64,000 bases of DNA from Anaerolineae bacterium (GTDB lineage Bacteria > Chloroflexota > Anaerolineae > 4572-78 > J111), in assembly GCA_023151115.1 (NCBI GenBank), contig JAKLJP010000024.1, forward strand, positions 42,006-106,005, read 5' to 3'. How positions within the stretch are numbered: the stretch's first letter is position 1; every line of letters starts with the position of its first letter. Positions 8,853 through 18,078 of this stretch are shown here, piece after piece. A model generated the notes under the pieces. It searched no databases. It was not told where the DNA came from and saw nothing but the letters and a program-made list of their open reading frames with translations. Made by a program: the position numbers and the translations under genes.

Positions 8853-9887
8853 CTACCTTTTCGTCTCACCGCTGCGCACCGGCTCTCCTGTCTCACAGGA
8901 TTTTATGACGTCGAAAACAATGCCTAACGACTTGATATTGTCCTGACAGGTCGTCGCCACGGCCTTATGTTGGGTCACTGCCTGGTAAAATTCGTGCAAT
9001 AAGTAGGCCTGGGCCACATGCCTTAGCTCAACCGGTTTGACCTCGATGACTTCCCCATTGCTAAACTGGCTGTACCCCCCCCGATTCAATAACTCATCAT
9101 TTCTCGCTTGAGCATACACTCGATCATCTTGCAAGGTAATGACACCGCGTTCACATTCAAAACGCCAGTGGGCGTTCCAGGAAGTTTCTCGCCCGGTCGA
9201 GCACCAGGAGCCGTTGTAGGCTACCATAACGCCGCTGGCAAATTCAAGCGAAACCGAGGCCGAGGCATCTCCTTTGTACCAACTCCAGGGAGGATTCCAG
9301 CTCCGGCCAAAAGTCGTTACCGGATCGCTTTCCAACAAAAAGCGCATCAAATCGAAATGGTGGATGGCCATATCAATGATGAGCGGATAATCCATTTCTT
9401 CCCGAAAGCCGCCAAAGTGAGGCCCCTTGAAAAACTCCACGCTGACTGACCCCACCCGGCCAAACTCGCCCGAAGCCAGGACGGATTTCAAGGTTTGCAC
9501 CGGCCCGTGATAGCGATAGTTCTGGGCCACCATATGCAACACACCGGTCTCATTCGCTTTCTGAACAATCGCAACCGCGTCGGCCAGGGTGTTGGCCAGG
9601 GGTTTCTCCGACAGCACGGGCAGTCCGGCCTCCAGAGCAATCGCCGATATCTCTCGGTGAAACGCCGGTGGGGTGACGTCAATCACGCCGTCGGCTGAAA
9701 CAGCCGCCAGAGCCTCAGGCAATGAACGAAAAATGAGGGCGCGATCAAGACCATATTTTTCAGCCTGCTGCCGCCCAATATCTTCATTCACTTCGACCAG
9801 AGCCGCGTATTCTACTTCGGAGGAAGCGAGGACGGTTTTGAGCCAGGTATTACCCATACCGCCAATTCCCACTTGAATCACCTTCAT
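8853..9887 (-). CDS. Gfo/Idh/MocA-family NAD(P)-dependent oxidoreductase
   Basis: 344 residues. The N-terminal Rossmann domain begins MKVIQVGIGGMGNTW and contains the family motif SEKPLANTL near residue 95. The C-terminal half has the mixed beta-sheet dimer domain (MDYPLIIDMAIHHFDLMRFL, with the DxxxHxxD catalytic region). Members oxidise sugars or sugar derivatives at a ring carbon or act on inositols; the exact substrate cannot be read. Placed between sugar transporter and fucosidase genes, it probably oxidises the imported sugar. Confidence 0.9.
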   Translation of the reverse strand: MKVIQVGIGGMGNTWLKTVLASSEVEYAALVEVNEDIGRQQAEKYGLDRALIFRSLPEALAAVSADGVIDVTPPAFHREISAIALEAGLPVLSEKPLANTLADAVAIVQKANETGVLHMVAQNYRYHGPVQTLKSVLASGEFGRVGSVSVEFFKGPHFGGFREEMDYPLIIDMAIHHFDLMRFLLESDPVTTFGRSWNPPWSWYKGDASASVSLEFASGVMVAYNGSWCSTGRETSWNAHWRFECERGVITLQDDRVYAQARNDELLNRGGYSQFSNGEVIEVKPVELRHVAQAYLLHEFYQAVTQHKAVATTCQDNIKSLGIVFDVIKSCETGEPVRSGETKR

Positions 9888-9910
9888 CTTGGTAAAACCT
9901 TTTCTACATT

Positions 9911-10933
9911 TTAGCGATACCTGGGTTGATTCAGCTTGTGGCCAATTAAGGATAGAATGATAATCAAGCCATAGAAGAAGCGGGTGTAATACCCGGTTAA
10001 TCCAGCGGCAATAACCCCGGTTTCAATAAATCCAACGATGAAAGCGCCAATCACTGCGCCAGGTACAGTGCCCACGCCGCCCCAGGTCGGCGTGCCGCCC
10101 ACAAATACGGCTGCCAGTACGGGTAGCAAATAGCCATCGCCGGTGGTCGGCCAGAAAGTGGTGTTGATTAAAGTTGACATAACCCCGGCAAAGGCAGAAG
10201 CCAGACCGACCAGAGCAAAAGCATAAATTTTGGTTCGATTGACGTGGATGCCCATCTCGCGGGCGCTCTCCGGGTTATCGCCGATGCAGCAAATATGGCT
10301 GCCAAATTTGTGGTAATTAAACAACAGGGTGGCAATGACGGCAAAAAGCACGCCCCAAATCATTTGCGCCGGCACAAGTCCAATATCGCCCACAAAAAGA
10401 TTAAAAAAAACACTCCCTCTGAGTTGGGTCAAAGGGATGCCCTCGCCCTGGGTCATAATGTTAATAAAGCCACGCCATAAAAAGTTCATACCCAGGGTGA
10501 CCACCAGCGAAGAGAGGCCCACTTTGGTAACCAGCAACCCATTGAGGATACCGGCCAAAACGCCGATGACCAGGGCCGCCAATAAACCCAAAAAAGGACT
10601 CCAACCTCCGGCCACAGCGGCGGCAAAGCCAAGCGTAGCCAGACCCATAATCGAACCAAAAGAAAGGTCAATTTCTCCCGCCGTCACGATAAATACCAGG
10701 GAAGCAGCCAGGATAATCGAAACGGGTAAAGAGATAAAAACGGCCCGATAAGCCAGGGGGTTGAGAAAAACTTTAGGATTGGCCGCAATAAAGCCAAGAA
10801 TCAGCACGGCAAAAACTAAAAGCGCGCTGAAGGCTCGTCTGTTTTTAGCCATAAACGCAGTCAACCCCACCCGGCGATAGCGGGGAGAATTTATCGGGGT
10901 GGTCAAATCTAGCGTCGGTACTTTTTCAGTCAT
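9911..10933 (-). CDS. Sugar ABC transporter permease, RbsC/BPD_transp_2 type
   Basis: 340 residues with about nine hydrophobic segments, starting AFSALLVFAVLILGFIAA. The segment AGEIDLSFGSIMGLATLGF is the EAA-like signature of ribose/galactose-type permeases, and AVFVGGTPTWGGVGTVPGA is a conserved late loop. It forms the membrane channel with the ATPase upstream and takes substrate from the binding protein encoded at 12045-13139. Only one permease gene is present, so a homodimer is expected. Confidence 0.92.
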   Translation of the reverse strand: MTEKVPTLDLTTPINSPRYRRVGLTAFMAKNRRAFSALLVFAVLILGFIAANPKVFLNPLAYRAVFISLPVSIILAASLVFIVTAGEIDLSFGSIMGLATLGFAAAVAGGWSPFLGLLAALVIGVLAGILNGLLVTKVGLSSLVVTLGMNFLWRGFINIMTQGEGIPLTQLRGSVFFNLFVGDIGLVPAQMIWGVLFAVIATLLFNYHKFGSHICCIGDNPESAREMGIHVNRTKIYAFALVGLASAFAGVMSTLINTTFWPTTGDGYLLPVLAAVFVGGTPTWGGVGTVPGAVIGAFIVGFIETGVIAAGLTGYYTRFFYGLIIILSLIGHKLNQPRYR

Positions 10934-10965
10934 GAGGGTTCTCCTTGGTCTTACGGCATGCTGCT

Positions 10966-11739
10966 CTAGCCCCGGCCAGGCGCAATAGCCTGGTGTCCGG
11001 CCCGGGCAATAGCCTGTAATTCTTTTACTAACTGTTCAGCCGAGATTTGAGTTTTATCCGTTTCCATTGCAATCTCGCCCCGGTCAATCACCACAAAGCG
11101 CTCACAAATGTCGTAAGTATGGTAGATATTGTGGCTGATAAAGATACAAGAACTGCCCTGCTCTTTGATTTGGCGCACAAAATTAAAGACCTTTTCAGAC
11201 TCCGTCAGTGATAAGGCCGTGGTCGGTTCATCGAGAATAATTAAATCCGCTTTGAAATACAAGGCTCTGGCAATGGCCACCCCCTGCCTTTCGCCGCCCG
11301 ATAACGTGGCCACAATTGAATCTGAGGAAAACACTTTAGAGGTAAAGCCAATCGCCCTCATTAAATGGTCGGCTTCGGCAAACTGTTGTGTAACCTTCAT
11401 AAATCCAAACCAGCCTGTTTTTTCTCGGCCCATAAAGATGTTGCGAGCAATGGTTTGCTGCACCACCAGCGCCCGATCCTGGTAAACCGTTTCAATGCCC
11501 ATCTTACGGGCCTGGGTAACGGACCAGTGATCCATTTTTTGGCCCTTGATAAAAATTTCACCGACATCGGGCTTATGGACGCCGGCAATGATTTTAATGA
11601 GGGTTGATTTACCGGCCCCATTATCGCCGATGAGTCCAATAATTTCAGGCTGGCTCACCTTTAAATGAACGCTGCTAACGGCATTAACTTTGCCAAAGGA
11701 TTTGGTAATATTTCTTAGTTCTAAAAATTCAGTCATCAA
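10966..11739 (-). CDS. Sugar ABC transporter ATP-binding protein (single-domain)
   Basis: 257 residues. Walker A is GDNGAGKSTLIK, the signature is TLSGGERQGVAIARAL, Walker B is LIILDEPTTAL and the switch histidine is in FISHNIYH. Ribose-type systems generally use a fused double ATPase of about 500 residues; this one has a single cassette, as in FrcA-type fructose systems, so it should work as a homodimer. It lies 32 bp upstream of the permease gene. Confidence 0.92.
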   Translation of the reverse strand: MMTEFLELRNITKSFGKVNAVSSVHLKVSQPEIIGLIGDNGAGKSTLIKIIAGVHKPDVGEIFIKGQKMDHWSVTQARKMGIETVYQDRALVVQQTIARNIFMGREKTGWFGFMKVTQQFAEADHLMRAIGFTSKVFSSDSIVATLSGGERQGVAIARALYFKADLIILDEPTTALSLTESEKVFNFVRQIKEQGSSCIFISHNIYHTYDICERFVVIDRGEIAMETDKTQISAEQLVKELQAIARAGHQAIAPGRG

Positions 11740-12044
11740 CGGCTTTGCTCCTTTTGAATGACTTGCCCGGCCGAGGAAGTCCAGATTTAGGCAGTTCCAA
11801 GATTTAAATTACCCCATTATCCTGGGGCTGAGGCCTGGTACGTGAGGCGTAAGGCTTTTTCCACCTGAGATCATCACGTATCACGCATTACGTATCACTC
11901 AAAGCTGGTAATACTATGGGGAATATTGGAGGGTTGGTTGCTGCTCAATCCAGCTCTCCAACCCTCCAACCTGCCAGGGCAATTACCAGTTTTGAAAATC
12001 AAAATGGATCATTCCAGCTTCCTCTGGTCAGGGTTAGCTGAGTT
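11740..12044. other. Intergenic region with weak palindromic repeats inside the sugar operon
   Basis: About 305 bp separate the binding-protein gene from the ATPase gene. The stretch 11835-11900 repeats GTGAGGCGTAAGGC-like and CACGTATCACGCATTACG-like words in partly inverted order, and 11930-11965 has GGAGGGTTGGTTG opposed to CCAACCCTCCAACC. The latter could form a hairpin that trims or stabilises the binding-protein mRNA, which is usually made in excess. No separate promoter is evident. Confidence 0.45.
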
Positions 12045-13139
12045 TTAACGATAACCCTTGTTGGCCCACTCGGCCACAGACTCATAGTTAGCGGCATCTA
12101 CAAACCCTGCGCCGGTATCCACAAATAATGGCGCAAAGCCATATATTTTGCTGCCGCACAGGCTTAGAATCGGCAAGTAACCTTGTTGGAAGGGCTGTTG
12201 GTCAGACGTTAATTGAATATAGCCTTTCTTAAAACCGTCAATCACGGCGGGGCTGGTGTCGAAGCCGATATTTATTATCTCACCGGGTTGTTTGCCAAGG
12301 GCTTGCATGTAAGTTTCGGCGGCACCTAGCAACTGGCCCCCGGGATAAGTAATCAACTTTACCTCAGGATCCGATAATACAGCCGCAGAGATAGAGGGCG
12401 TTAATAAGTTTGGATCGCTGGCCATTTCCGGCACTACCTCAAGTCTTTCAACCTCCAGGCCAGCTTCCTCAAAACCTTTGGCCACACCTTCTTCTCTGAT
12501 GAAACGACCGGGTTGTCCCCACGGGCCAAAGACCAGCACATGGTCACCGGCTGTCAGGCCAAATTGCCGGATGGCTTCTTGCGCCAGGGCGCGTCCTTGC
12601 GGGTCCAGAATAGCGCCCACATAGCCGCCGCCAAATTTGGCCCGGACTAGAGGCACATCCACGTTTTGGTACATCATCAAAATACCGGCTTTACTGGCCT
12701 CTTCAGCCAGAGGCATAATGGCGTCATCGCCGGCGTGGCCCATCATGGCAATGCCATCAGGCTTGGCGGCAATAGCGTCTCTGAGCTGGTCGAGCATCTT
12801 CTGAGGCTGCCACCCGGAAAAGATGTATTCAACGGTAGGACCCAGGTCGGCTTCAGCCGCCAGAGCGCCCTTATGCACAATCGAGGCAAAAGCATCGCCA
12901 GGGTCGCCGCCCACAAAGTAACGGATGGTAACCCCTGAACACCATTTAGGGGCGGCTTCAGCGGTAGGTTCCGCCGTGGCCTGGATAAATTTCTGAGCGC
13001 TTTCAACGGCAACTACGTCAGCTTCTTGAGTTCGTGCTTCTACCGCTGGCGCTTGCTGTGAGGCAAAGATAGTAGCAACCATCAGTAAGAGCGCTGCCAT
13101 CAAAACTAAAGAGATTGGGCTATATTTAATTGTATTCAT
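12045..13139 (-). CDS. Sugar ABC transporter substrate-binding protein (RbsB-like)
   Basis: 364 residues. The first 35 residues form a signal peptide (LVLMAALLLMVATIFA) followed by a low-complexity linker rich in Gln, Ala and Glu. The mature part has the two-lobed periplasmic-binding-protein type 1 fold: VTIRYFVGGDPGDAF, DQLRDAIAAKPDGIAMMGH, a hinge near LVFGPWG and NIGFDTSPAVIDGFK. It captures a sugar, plausibly a fucose-containing glycan or monosaccharide, and delivers it to the permease. No lipobox cysteine is seen at the cleavage region. A perfect operator palindrome lies 225 bp upstream. Confidence 0.92.
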   Translation of the reverse strand: MNTIKYSPISLVLMAALLLMVATIFASQQAPAVEARTQEADVVAVESAQKFIQATAEPTAEAAPKWCSGVTIRYFVGGDPGDAFASIVHKGALAAEADLGPTVEYIFSGWQPQKMLDQLRDAIAAKPDGIAMMGHAGDDAIMPLAEEASKAGILMMYQNVDVPLVRAKFGGGYVGAILDPQGRALAQEAIRQFGLTAGDHVLVFGPWGQPGRFIREEGVAKGFEEAGLEVERLEVVPEMASDPNLLTPSISAAVLSDPEVKLITYPGGQLLGAAETYMQALGKQPGEIINIGFDTSPAVIDGFKKGYIQLTSDQQPFQQGYLPILSLCGSKIYGFAPLFVDTGAGFVDAANYESVAEWANKGYR

Positions 13140-13363
13140 TTGAGTAACTCCCCCATCATCATTGATATTTTTTAAGAAAAATTAGGCTTCACCATTACCA
13201 CGTTTAAACCCCCTTTTGCCCTCACCTCCTTTCCAGCAGAATAGACCACTGACGGCAGAGATAATACCCTTGTGGTACCGCCGACCACCGAAAAATAGAA
13301 GATAGAAGATAGTGGATAGAAGATGGAGGTTGGCAGTCCTGCTACTTTACCCATTTTTGGTCG

Positions 13364-13378
13364 TTTGGTAGTACCAAA
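13364..13378. promoter_or_regulatory. Operator of the FCD/GntR regulator, site 2
   Basis: TTTGGTAGTACCAAA is a perfect 15-bp palindrome located upstream of the substrate-binding protein gene. It shares the core TTGGTAGTACCAA with the site in front of the regulator gene and matches the TGGT-N3-ACCA type bound by FadR-subfamily GntR proteins. Confidence 0.75.
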
Positions 13379-13424
13379 TTATTCCAAAAAAAGCTGTTTC
13401 CTCCCATTATTTTGGGGTTGAACT

Positions 13425-14591
13425 CTACTTTAGAAGTTGATCTAACTTCACCGGCGCAGGCGGGACAAATTCAGCCAGCCTGTCCTCGGGCCTGGCAAAA
13501 TCAGGCCGAGCATAAGTAGTCTTGGCTTCAGCCGACAAAGCCAGGCCATGTCCCGGTCTATCCGGGGCCAGGGCATAGCCATCAACAAATTGAATCGGCT
13601 CTTGCAGCAGGTGATTATAATTCAGAAATGAATATTCTATCCCTTCCACTTCCGGCAAGGCGGCGGCCAGATGAACCCCCAATTCAAAAGGCGTATTGCC
13701 CAGGGATACCGGCAGACCGTATTCGGCGGCCAGCCAGGTTGCTTTGAGCGTATCACTGATGTGTCCATGCGCATTGAGAATGTCAACGGCTCGGTGCTCA
13801 ATCAGTTTATGCTTATCGTGTAAGCTTAAATATTCGCCCGTATTAAGGCGGCAGAACGGCGCGGCCTGGGCTACTTGAGCCAGACCGGCAAAGTCGTCGC
13901 GCAGGCAGGGGTCTTCAACCCAGTAGATATTGAAACCGGCTTCGCGATAGGCGTGCAGCCGGGAGATAGCTTCCTTGGGCGACCAGGCTTCATTGGCGTC
14001 TATCATTAACCTGGCTCCACTACCTACCACTTCGACCACATGAGCCAGCCGGGTTAAATCCCAGGCCAGGTCGCGATGCCCCACCTTCACCTTAAAAGCT
14101 TTGAAACCCATCTGGACAGCCTGTTGAAACAATGAGGCGACTTCTACATGGGTTAGATGAAAGCCCAAACAACTGGCATAAGCCAGCACCCGCTTTTCCT
14201 GGCCTCCCAGCAGGCGATACAAGGGTAAATCCAAAACTTTACCCTGCAAGTCCCACAAGGCTTGATCAATCGCCTGGTCTATATGATAGGGTAAGGACCG
14301 AATATTACCCCCGCGTGGACGAGCCAGCCGGTTGGTCAGGCTAAAGGGATTTTGCCCCAGCACGTGCGGGGCAATTTCTGCCTCAAACCAACGTTTCAGT
14401 TCGCTCAGCGCCGGTAAGGGAAAGAAATTATTAAAGAAGAAGCCCAACCCTACGTGTCCTTGTTTAGTGACAAGTTCCAGGGCAGCCAGCGATACCCGCT
14501 CGCTGCGGACCTGCGAGTCGCCAATCACTCGATCACGGGGAAAATCAAAGCGCGTAATTTGATAGTCGTCAATGCTTAAATCTTGGGTCAT
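13425..14591 (-). CDS. Enolase-superfamily sugar-acid dehydratase-like protein (MR/MLE family)
   Basis: 388 residues. The C-terminal barrel carries the Lys-x-Lys base pair (KAFKVKVGHRD, near residue 163) and metal ligands in LMIDANEAW, WVEDPCL and NTGEYL. The mandelate racemase subgroup has a second base, His, on strand 7, in a motif such as SSH; here the aligned segment reads VSLGNTPFELGVHLAAALP, so Asn replaces it. The enzyme may be a racemase/epimerase or a dehydratase that relies on the Lys. In this operon a sugar acid such as fuconate is a reasonable guess. The ATG overlaps the regulator stop by 4 bp (ATGA). Confidence 0.85.
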   Translation of the reverse strand: MTQDLSIDDYQITRFDFPRDRVIGDSQVRSERVSLAALELVTKQGHVGLGFFFNNFFPLPALSELKRWFEAEIAPHVLGQNPFSLTNRLARPRGGNIRSLPYHIDQAIDQALWDLQGKVLDLPLYRLLGGQEKRVLAYASCLGFHLTHVEVASLFQQAVQMGFKAFKVKVGHRDLAWDLTRLAHVVEVVGSGARLMIDANEAWSPKEAISRLHAYREAGFNIYWVEDPCLRDDFAGLAQVAQAAPFCRLNTGEYLSLHDKHKLIEHRAVDILNAHGHISDTLKATWLAAEYGLPVSLGNTPFELGVHLAAALPEVEGIEYSFLNYNHLLQEPIQFVDGYALAPDRPGHGLALSAEAKTTYARPDFARPEDRLAEFVPPAPVKLDQLLK

Positions 14592-15331
14592 GCCCCAAAT
14601 CCTTCTGGGTTCGTTTTGCTGAGGAGTTGTTCAAGATTTGATTTGGCCGTGTTCATATGAGCCAACATAGCCTTTGCGGCTAAATCGGGATCTCCGGTCG
14701 CCAGGGCAGCAACAATGGCTTGATGCTCGCGGGTAGTTTGTTGGCGAGCTTCCAGCGTTCCGGCGGTTTTATGGCGGGTTTCCAGCCCCAATTTGAGGAG
14801 GACCTCGGCAAACTGGGCTAAAATTGCATTCCGCGAAAATTGAGACAACATACGATGAAATTCAAGATCGGCCTCACTGAAGGCAGTCAAGTTATCGAGT
14901 TGCTCGGCCATTTTGTTGGTGTGAGCTTGTAATTGCTCAAACTCTTCAGAGGTGATCCGGCTGGCCGCCAGACGAATAATGGTAACTTCCAGCGCCGAAC
15001 GAGCCTCGAATAGTTCAATAATCGAAGACTCGCTCATGCGAAACATAAACTCAAGCCGTTCGATAAAGGTATTTGGTTTCAGATCGGTAATATAGGCTCC
15101 CGAACTACGCCGGATATCAATCACATCCATGGCGGATAGGGCGCGCAAGGCGGCGCGCAAAGTCTGTCGTCCTACCTGCATCATCTCGGCTAACTCACGT
15201 TCAGGCGGCAGTTTGTCACCGGGTTGAAGCTGCTTACTTTTGATAAGCTCCAGAATCCGGTCAATAATTCGGTCGGGCAACACTTCGGTTTCAAAGGTGC
15301 CGAAATTGATTCTTTTTTCTTCGTTAAGCAT
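14588..15331 (-). CDS. FCD-domain GntR-family transcriptional regulator
   Basis: 247 residues. Residues 15-80 form the winged helix (ILELIKSKQLQPGDKLPPER, then MMQVGRQTLRAALRAL), and residues 100-235 the all-helical FCD ligand domain with metal-binding Asp/His in SEADLEFHRML and later His residues. FCD regulators sense sugar acids or organic acids. It is the first gene of the operon and has a perfect palindrome 39 bp upstream, so it probably represses its own transcription and the transporter genes until the sugar acid accumulates. Confidence 0.93.
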   Translation of the reverse strand: MLNEEKRINFGTFETEVLPDRIIDRILELIKSKQLQPGDKLPPERELAEMMQVGRQTLRAALRALSAMDVIDIRRSSGAYITDLKPNTFIERLEFMFRMSESSIIELFEARSALEVTIIRLAASRITSEEFEQLQAHTNKMAEQLDNLTAFSEADLEFHRMLSQFSRNAILAQFAEVLLKLGLETRHKTAGTLEARQQTTREHQAIVAALATGDPDLAAKAMLAHMNTAKSNLEQLLSKTNPEGFGA

Positions 15332-15369
15332 GAAGTCCTCTAGGCCTCAACATATTCATAAATTGGTAG

Positions 15370-15384
15370 ATTGGTAGTACCAAT
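15370..15384. promoter_or_regulatory. Operator of the FCD/GntR regulator, site 1
   Basis: ATTGGTAGTACCAAT is a perfect 15-bp palindrome immediately upstream of the regulator gene; an extra half-site TTGGTA lies at 15363-15368. It shares its central 13 bases with site 2 at 13364. Confidence 0.8.
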
Positions 15385-15447
15385 TTTGTGTAAGTTTTTA
15401 GCATAACTTTGCTTATTTGTCAAATAAGCACTAACCTTTATACTGCC

Positions 15448-16212
15448 CTAAGATTCAGGGGTCGGTGTTTTATATTGGGGATCGCACTCGCCAATCCGTC
15501 CAGCTTCACCGTGGCTGCCCAGCCACTTGGCGTCGCCGCTGGCAAACAGTTCAAACGCCTGCGGTCCTGGGATACTTTCAAGTTCGATGCCTTCGGGGTC
15601 AACAAATTTTCCACCGCTTTGTTGGGGCACCAGTTCAATCTTGCCGTCGGGGTAAATTTTGAACAGCGCCGACACCCCCCAGAGATCAAAATCGCCGGCA
15701 TTGGGACCGACAAAGCGAGGACCGCGCGGGTCAACTTTGACTGCATCCAGGCCCAGGCCCTTGCTGGCGCAGGTAAAAGAGGTCAGTTCGGTATCAGGAT
15801 CATAGTGATGCTGCACCAGCGTCACCTGGCTCAAAATCTCACGCACCTTGGGGTTGGTCCGGTCGGCCGTAGGTTCCGGCGATGGGGTTGCCGTCACTTG
15901 AACCTCCACCGTCACTACCCTGGTTACTTCCACCGTTTCCACCACCGGAACTTCCTTTTCTACTACTACTGTTTCGACTACCGGAACTTCTTTTTCTACT
16001 TCTACCTGAACGGTCACCACTTTCTCGACAATTTTTTCAACCTCTTTGGTAACCACAACTTCGACTTCTTTTTCAACCTCGACGGTTACCGGCACCGTTT
16101 CCTTGACCACCACCGTCTCTACTTTGACCACAGGCGTGGCTTGAGTACAGGCGACAATTAAGGCCAACATTATCAAAACAACAAAAAGCAGCAAAGTTTT
16201 TTTGAATAGCAT
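15448..16212 (-). CDS. Lipoprotein with Val/Glu/Lys/Thr repeat stalk
   Basis: 254 residues from ATG 16212, chosen because GGAGG lies 8 bases upstream; a longer in-frame version would start with 77 basic residues of no sense. Signal peptide FKKTLLLFVVLIMLALIVAC ends at the lipobox cysteine. Residues 25-115 are a repetitive stalk of VEKEV, VVET and VVVKE words, probably an extended beta or coiled spacer. The last 135 residues (from TNPKVREILSQVT) form an unrecognised compact domain. A similar Val-Glu stalk follows the signal peptide of many Chloroflexota binding proteins, here attached to a different domain. Confidence 0.8.
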   Translation of the reverse strand: MLFKKTLLLFVVLIMLALIVACTQATPVVKVETVVVKETVPVTVEVEKEVEVVVTKEVEKIVEKVVTVQVEVEKEVPVVETVVVEKEVPVVETVEVTRVVTVEVQVTATPSPEPTADRTNPKVREILSQVTLVQHHYDPDTELTSFTCASKGLGLDAVKVDPRGPRFVGPNAGDFDLWGVSALFKIYPDGKIELVPQQSGGKFVDPEGIELESIPGPQAFELFASGDAKWLGSHGEAGRIGECDPQYKTPTPES

Positions 16213-16539
16213 GGTCATTGCCTCCAAGTATGACAAATCTATAGAATAGGTCAAGCACCGAAAAAGAGAGCGGTGAACTGCCGCTATTAAATTGTGAAGT
16301 GGGTTGGATATGGAGTGAAGAGACAGGGAGACTATCAGGGGGATGGTCTCAAAACGTTGAGACCCGGAGCGCCTGTCTGACCTTGTGAGACAGGCGCGGC
16401 TGATGCGGCTGGAAAAGAGCAATAAGTCTGGGCAATTCTCCATTGCCGTTGTTTGGGCCAGACCCGATAAGCATCTTGCTTAACACCCTATTATACCCTA
16501 ACAACCGTTCTATCCTTCACCTGTTGACGCCCAAATTTT

Positions 16540-17091
16540 TCACCATTTCATCTGCCCGGTGGCTACGTAGTTTTGCAGCCGCAAATCTACCTCTACCGGA
16601 CCGGGCAGACGAGAAAACAGGTCCCGCAGTAGTGGGCGCACCTCGAAGGGAGCCGGGGAACGCCCATAAGGAATGTCGAGTTCGATGGCCCGACCGAAGC
16701 GGTCCATAATTACCAAGGCCCAGTGGCCCCGCCCGCGCCGTCCCTGCGCCCAGCGACTCTCCAGGCGGGTGATTTCCGCCAGGGGCAGAATAATCGCGCG
16801 CGGGCCATGGGTGTAGGTGAGCGCGTCGGGCGTGAGTTGTACCACATCTCGGCGGCCGCTCAAGGCCAGTGACAGACCGTCTGAGATAAAGGCAACCGCT
16901 CCCATCAAAGCGCCAGCCGAAATCGTCACACCCAGCACCCAGTTTTCCGTTGTTTTGAGCAAAAGCAAGCCTAACAGAAAAACCAAACAGCCCAGGCCGC
17001 CGCCGCTGAGGGCGAGAAAAGCACCCCAGACTTGGCGAGTCCGTAAACGGTCGGGGGTGGGTTTATAGACAACGGTTGACAAAGATTCCAT
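16540..17091 (-). CDS. Hypothetical two-TM membrane protein
   Basis: 183 residues. Two hydrophobic helices at about residues 23-75 (FLALSGGGLGCLVFLLGLLL and GVTISAGALMGAVAFI) precede a beta-rich soluble part (LTYTHGPRAIILPLAEITRL) that looks like a bacterial PH-type domain. It starts 6 bp after the stop of the membrane protein gene at 17098-17586, so the two are probably co-transcribed. No function is known. Confidence 0.7.
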   Translation of the reverse strand: MESLSTVVYKPTPDRLRTRQVWGAFLALSGGGLGCLVFLLGLLLLKTTENWVLGVTISAGALMGAVAFISDGLSLALSGRRDVVQLTPDALTYTHGPRAIILPLAEITRLESRWAQGRRGRGHWALVIMDRFGRAIELDIPYGRSPAPFEVRPLLRDLFSRLPGPVEVDLRLQNYVATGQMKW

Positions 17092-17097
17092 AGCTCA

Positions 17098-17586
17098 CTA
17101 CGATAAATACTGAGCTAATAAAACCAACACCATCAACAACCCGTAGAGGCCCGGGCCAAAGACAACAAAGATTCCCATCGCGCTGACCAGCCGCCAGGGT
17201 TTACTTTGGCCGGTGAGCAAAAGCAAAACAGGGATACAGATACCTTCATTGATGACCGTTAAGAGGGTAGCCGTCAAAAGATCATGGCCCAAAAAGAGAA
17301 AAATGGGCCAAATCAGCGCACCCACTGCGGCGCGGACCAGCGCTGCCCAACGCGAGTGTTTGTTTTTAAAGAAAAGCCCAACACCCAACCAGAAGTTAAT
17401 CAGCATAAGGGTTATACTGGGCATCGTCTGGCTGTACAAGGCATCAGCCCCGGTAATAAAAAGAGCGCCGAATAAAACCAAGCTGGCTAACCGGTAGCCC
17501 CAGCCGTTCGGGCCGGTTGAAACTTCCGTGGATGGTAAAGCCGGGTAACTCACTTGAGTAGCCGGGGTAGAAATTGCTGCTTGCAT
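17098..17586 (-). CDS. Hypothetical multi-pass membrane protein
   Basis: 162 residues with four predicted membrane helices, the first being ASLVLFGALFITGADALY and the last MGIFVVFGPGLYGLLMVL. GGGAGG... is seen as AGGGAGG about 5 bases before the ATG. Composition and spacing are those of a small integral membrane protein. It pairs with the PH-like membrane protein downstream. I recognise no family. Confidence 0.65.
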   Translation of the reverse strand: MQAAISTPATQVSYPALPSTEVSTGPNGWGYRLASLVLFGALFITGADALYSQTMPSITLMLINFWLGVGLFFKNKHSRWAALVRAAVGALIWPIFLFLGHDLLTATLLTVINEGICIPVLLLLTGQSKPWRLVSAMGIFVVFGPGLYGLLMVLVLLAQYLS

Positions 17587-17705
17587 AAAACACCTCCCTG
17601 AGTTGTTGTGAGTGATTAACTTATACCGACAGTTTAGCCTACCACCGTTCAGTTTTCGTTACGAATAACGTTACAACAAAAAATACGTAACGAGTTTAGA
17701 CAAAT

Positions 17706-17745
17706 AAAAAGCGGCGGAAAGTCTTGATGACTCCCGCCGCTTTTA
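17706..17745. terminator. Bidirectional terminator-like hairpin
   Basis: AAAAGCGGCGG at the left pairs with CCGCCGCTTTT at the right around AAAGTCTTGATGACTCC, which itself contains AGTC and GACT. A/T runs on both outer sides allow intrinsic termination in either direction. It lies downstream of the gene at 17764-17961. Confidence 0.75.
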
Positions 17746-17763
17746 CCACCAAACTGTTTACAT

Positions 17764-17961
17764 TCATAAAGCTGCCCTTTTCAAACGAGGCAGATACTTG
17801 GGCTGGCTTGGTTTGGTTCGCAGCAGGCGAGTCAACCAGCCAAATAATTGAGAGGGATGAGATTGCTTAACCTCATCAGTTTGAAGCAGACGCTCTTGCC
17901 TGGCTTCCCGCAGCAGGTCTTGATACTGTTCTTGACGCATAATGAAATCAGAATTGCCTAA
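17764..17961 (-). CDS. Small hypothetical protein
   Basis: 65 residues from ATG 17961, preceded by AGAAGG at 5 bases, which decides this start over a longer in-frame version. The N-terminus MLGNSDFIMRQEQYQDLLRE is an amphipathic helix followed by a basic tail rich in Lys, Arg and Pro. Similar short proteins with a QxxQxLLREAxxERL helix occur in other Chloroflexota. No function is known, and the terminator hairpin downstream supports it being an independent transcription unit. Confidence 0.55.
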   Translation of the reverse strand, partial: LGNSDFIMRQEQYQDLLREARQERLLQTDEVKQSHPSQLFGWLTRLLRTKPSQPKYLPRLKRAAL

Positions 17962-18078
17962 CATTGTAACCTTCTTTCCATTGAACCACGCCCCGGCGTG
18001 ATTACTCACTGAACCAATTGATAGGGTCATTTTACCGCCACAGCGTCCAAAAATCGTTACGAAATTAAAACTTAGAGC

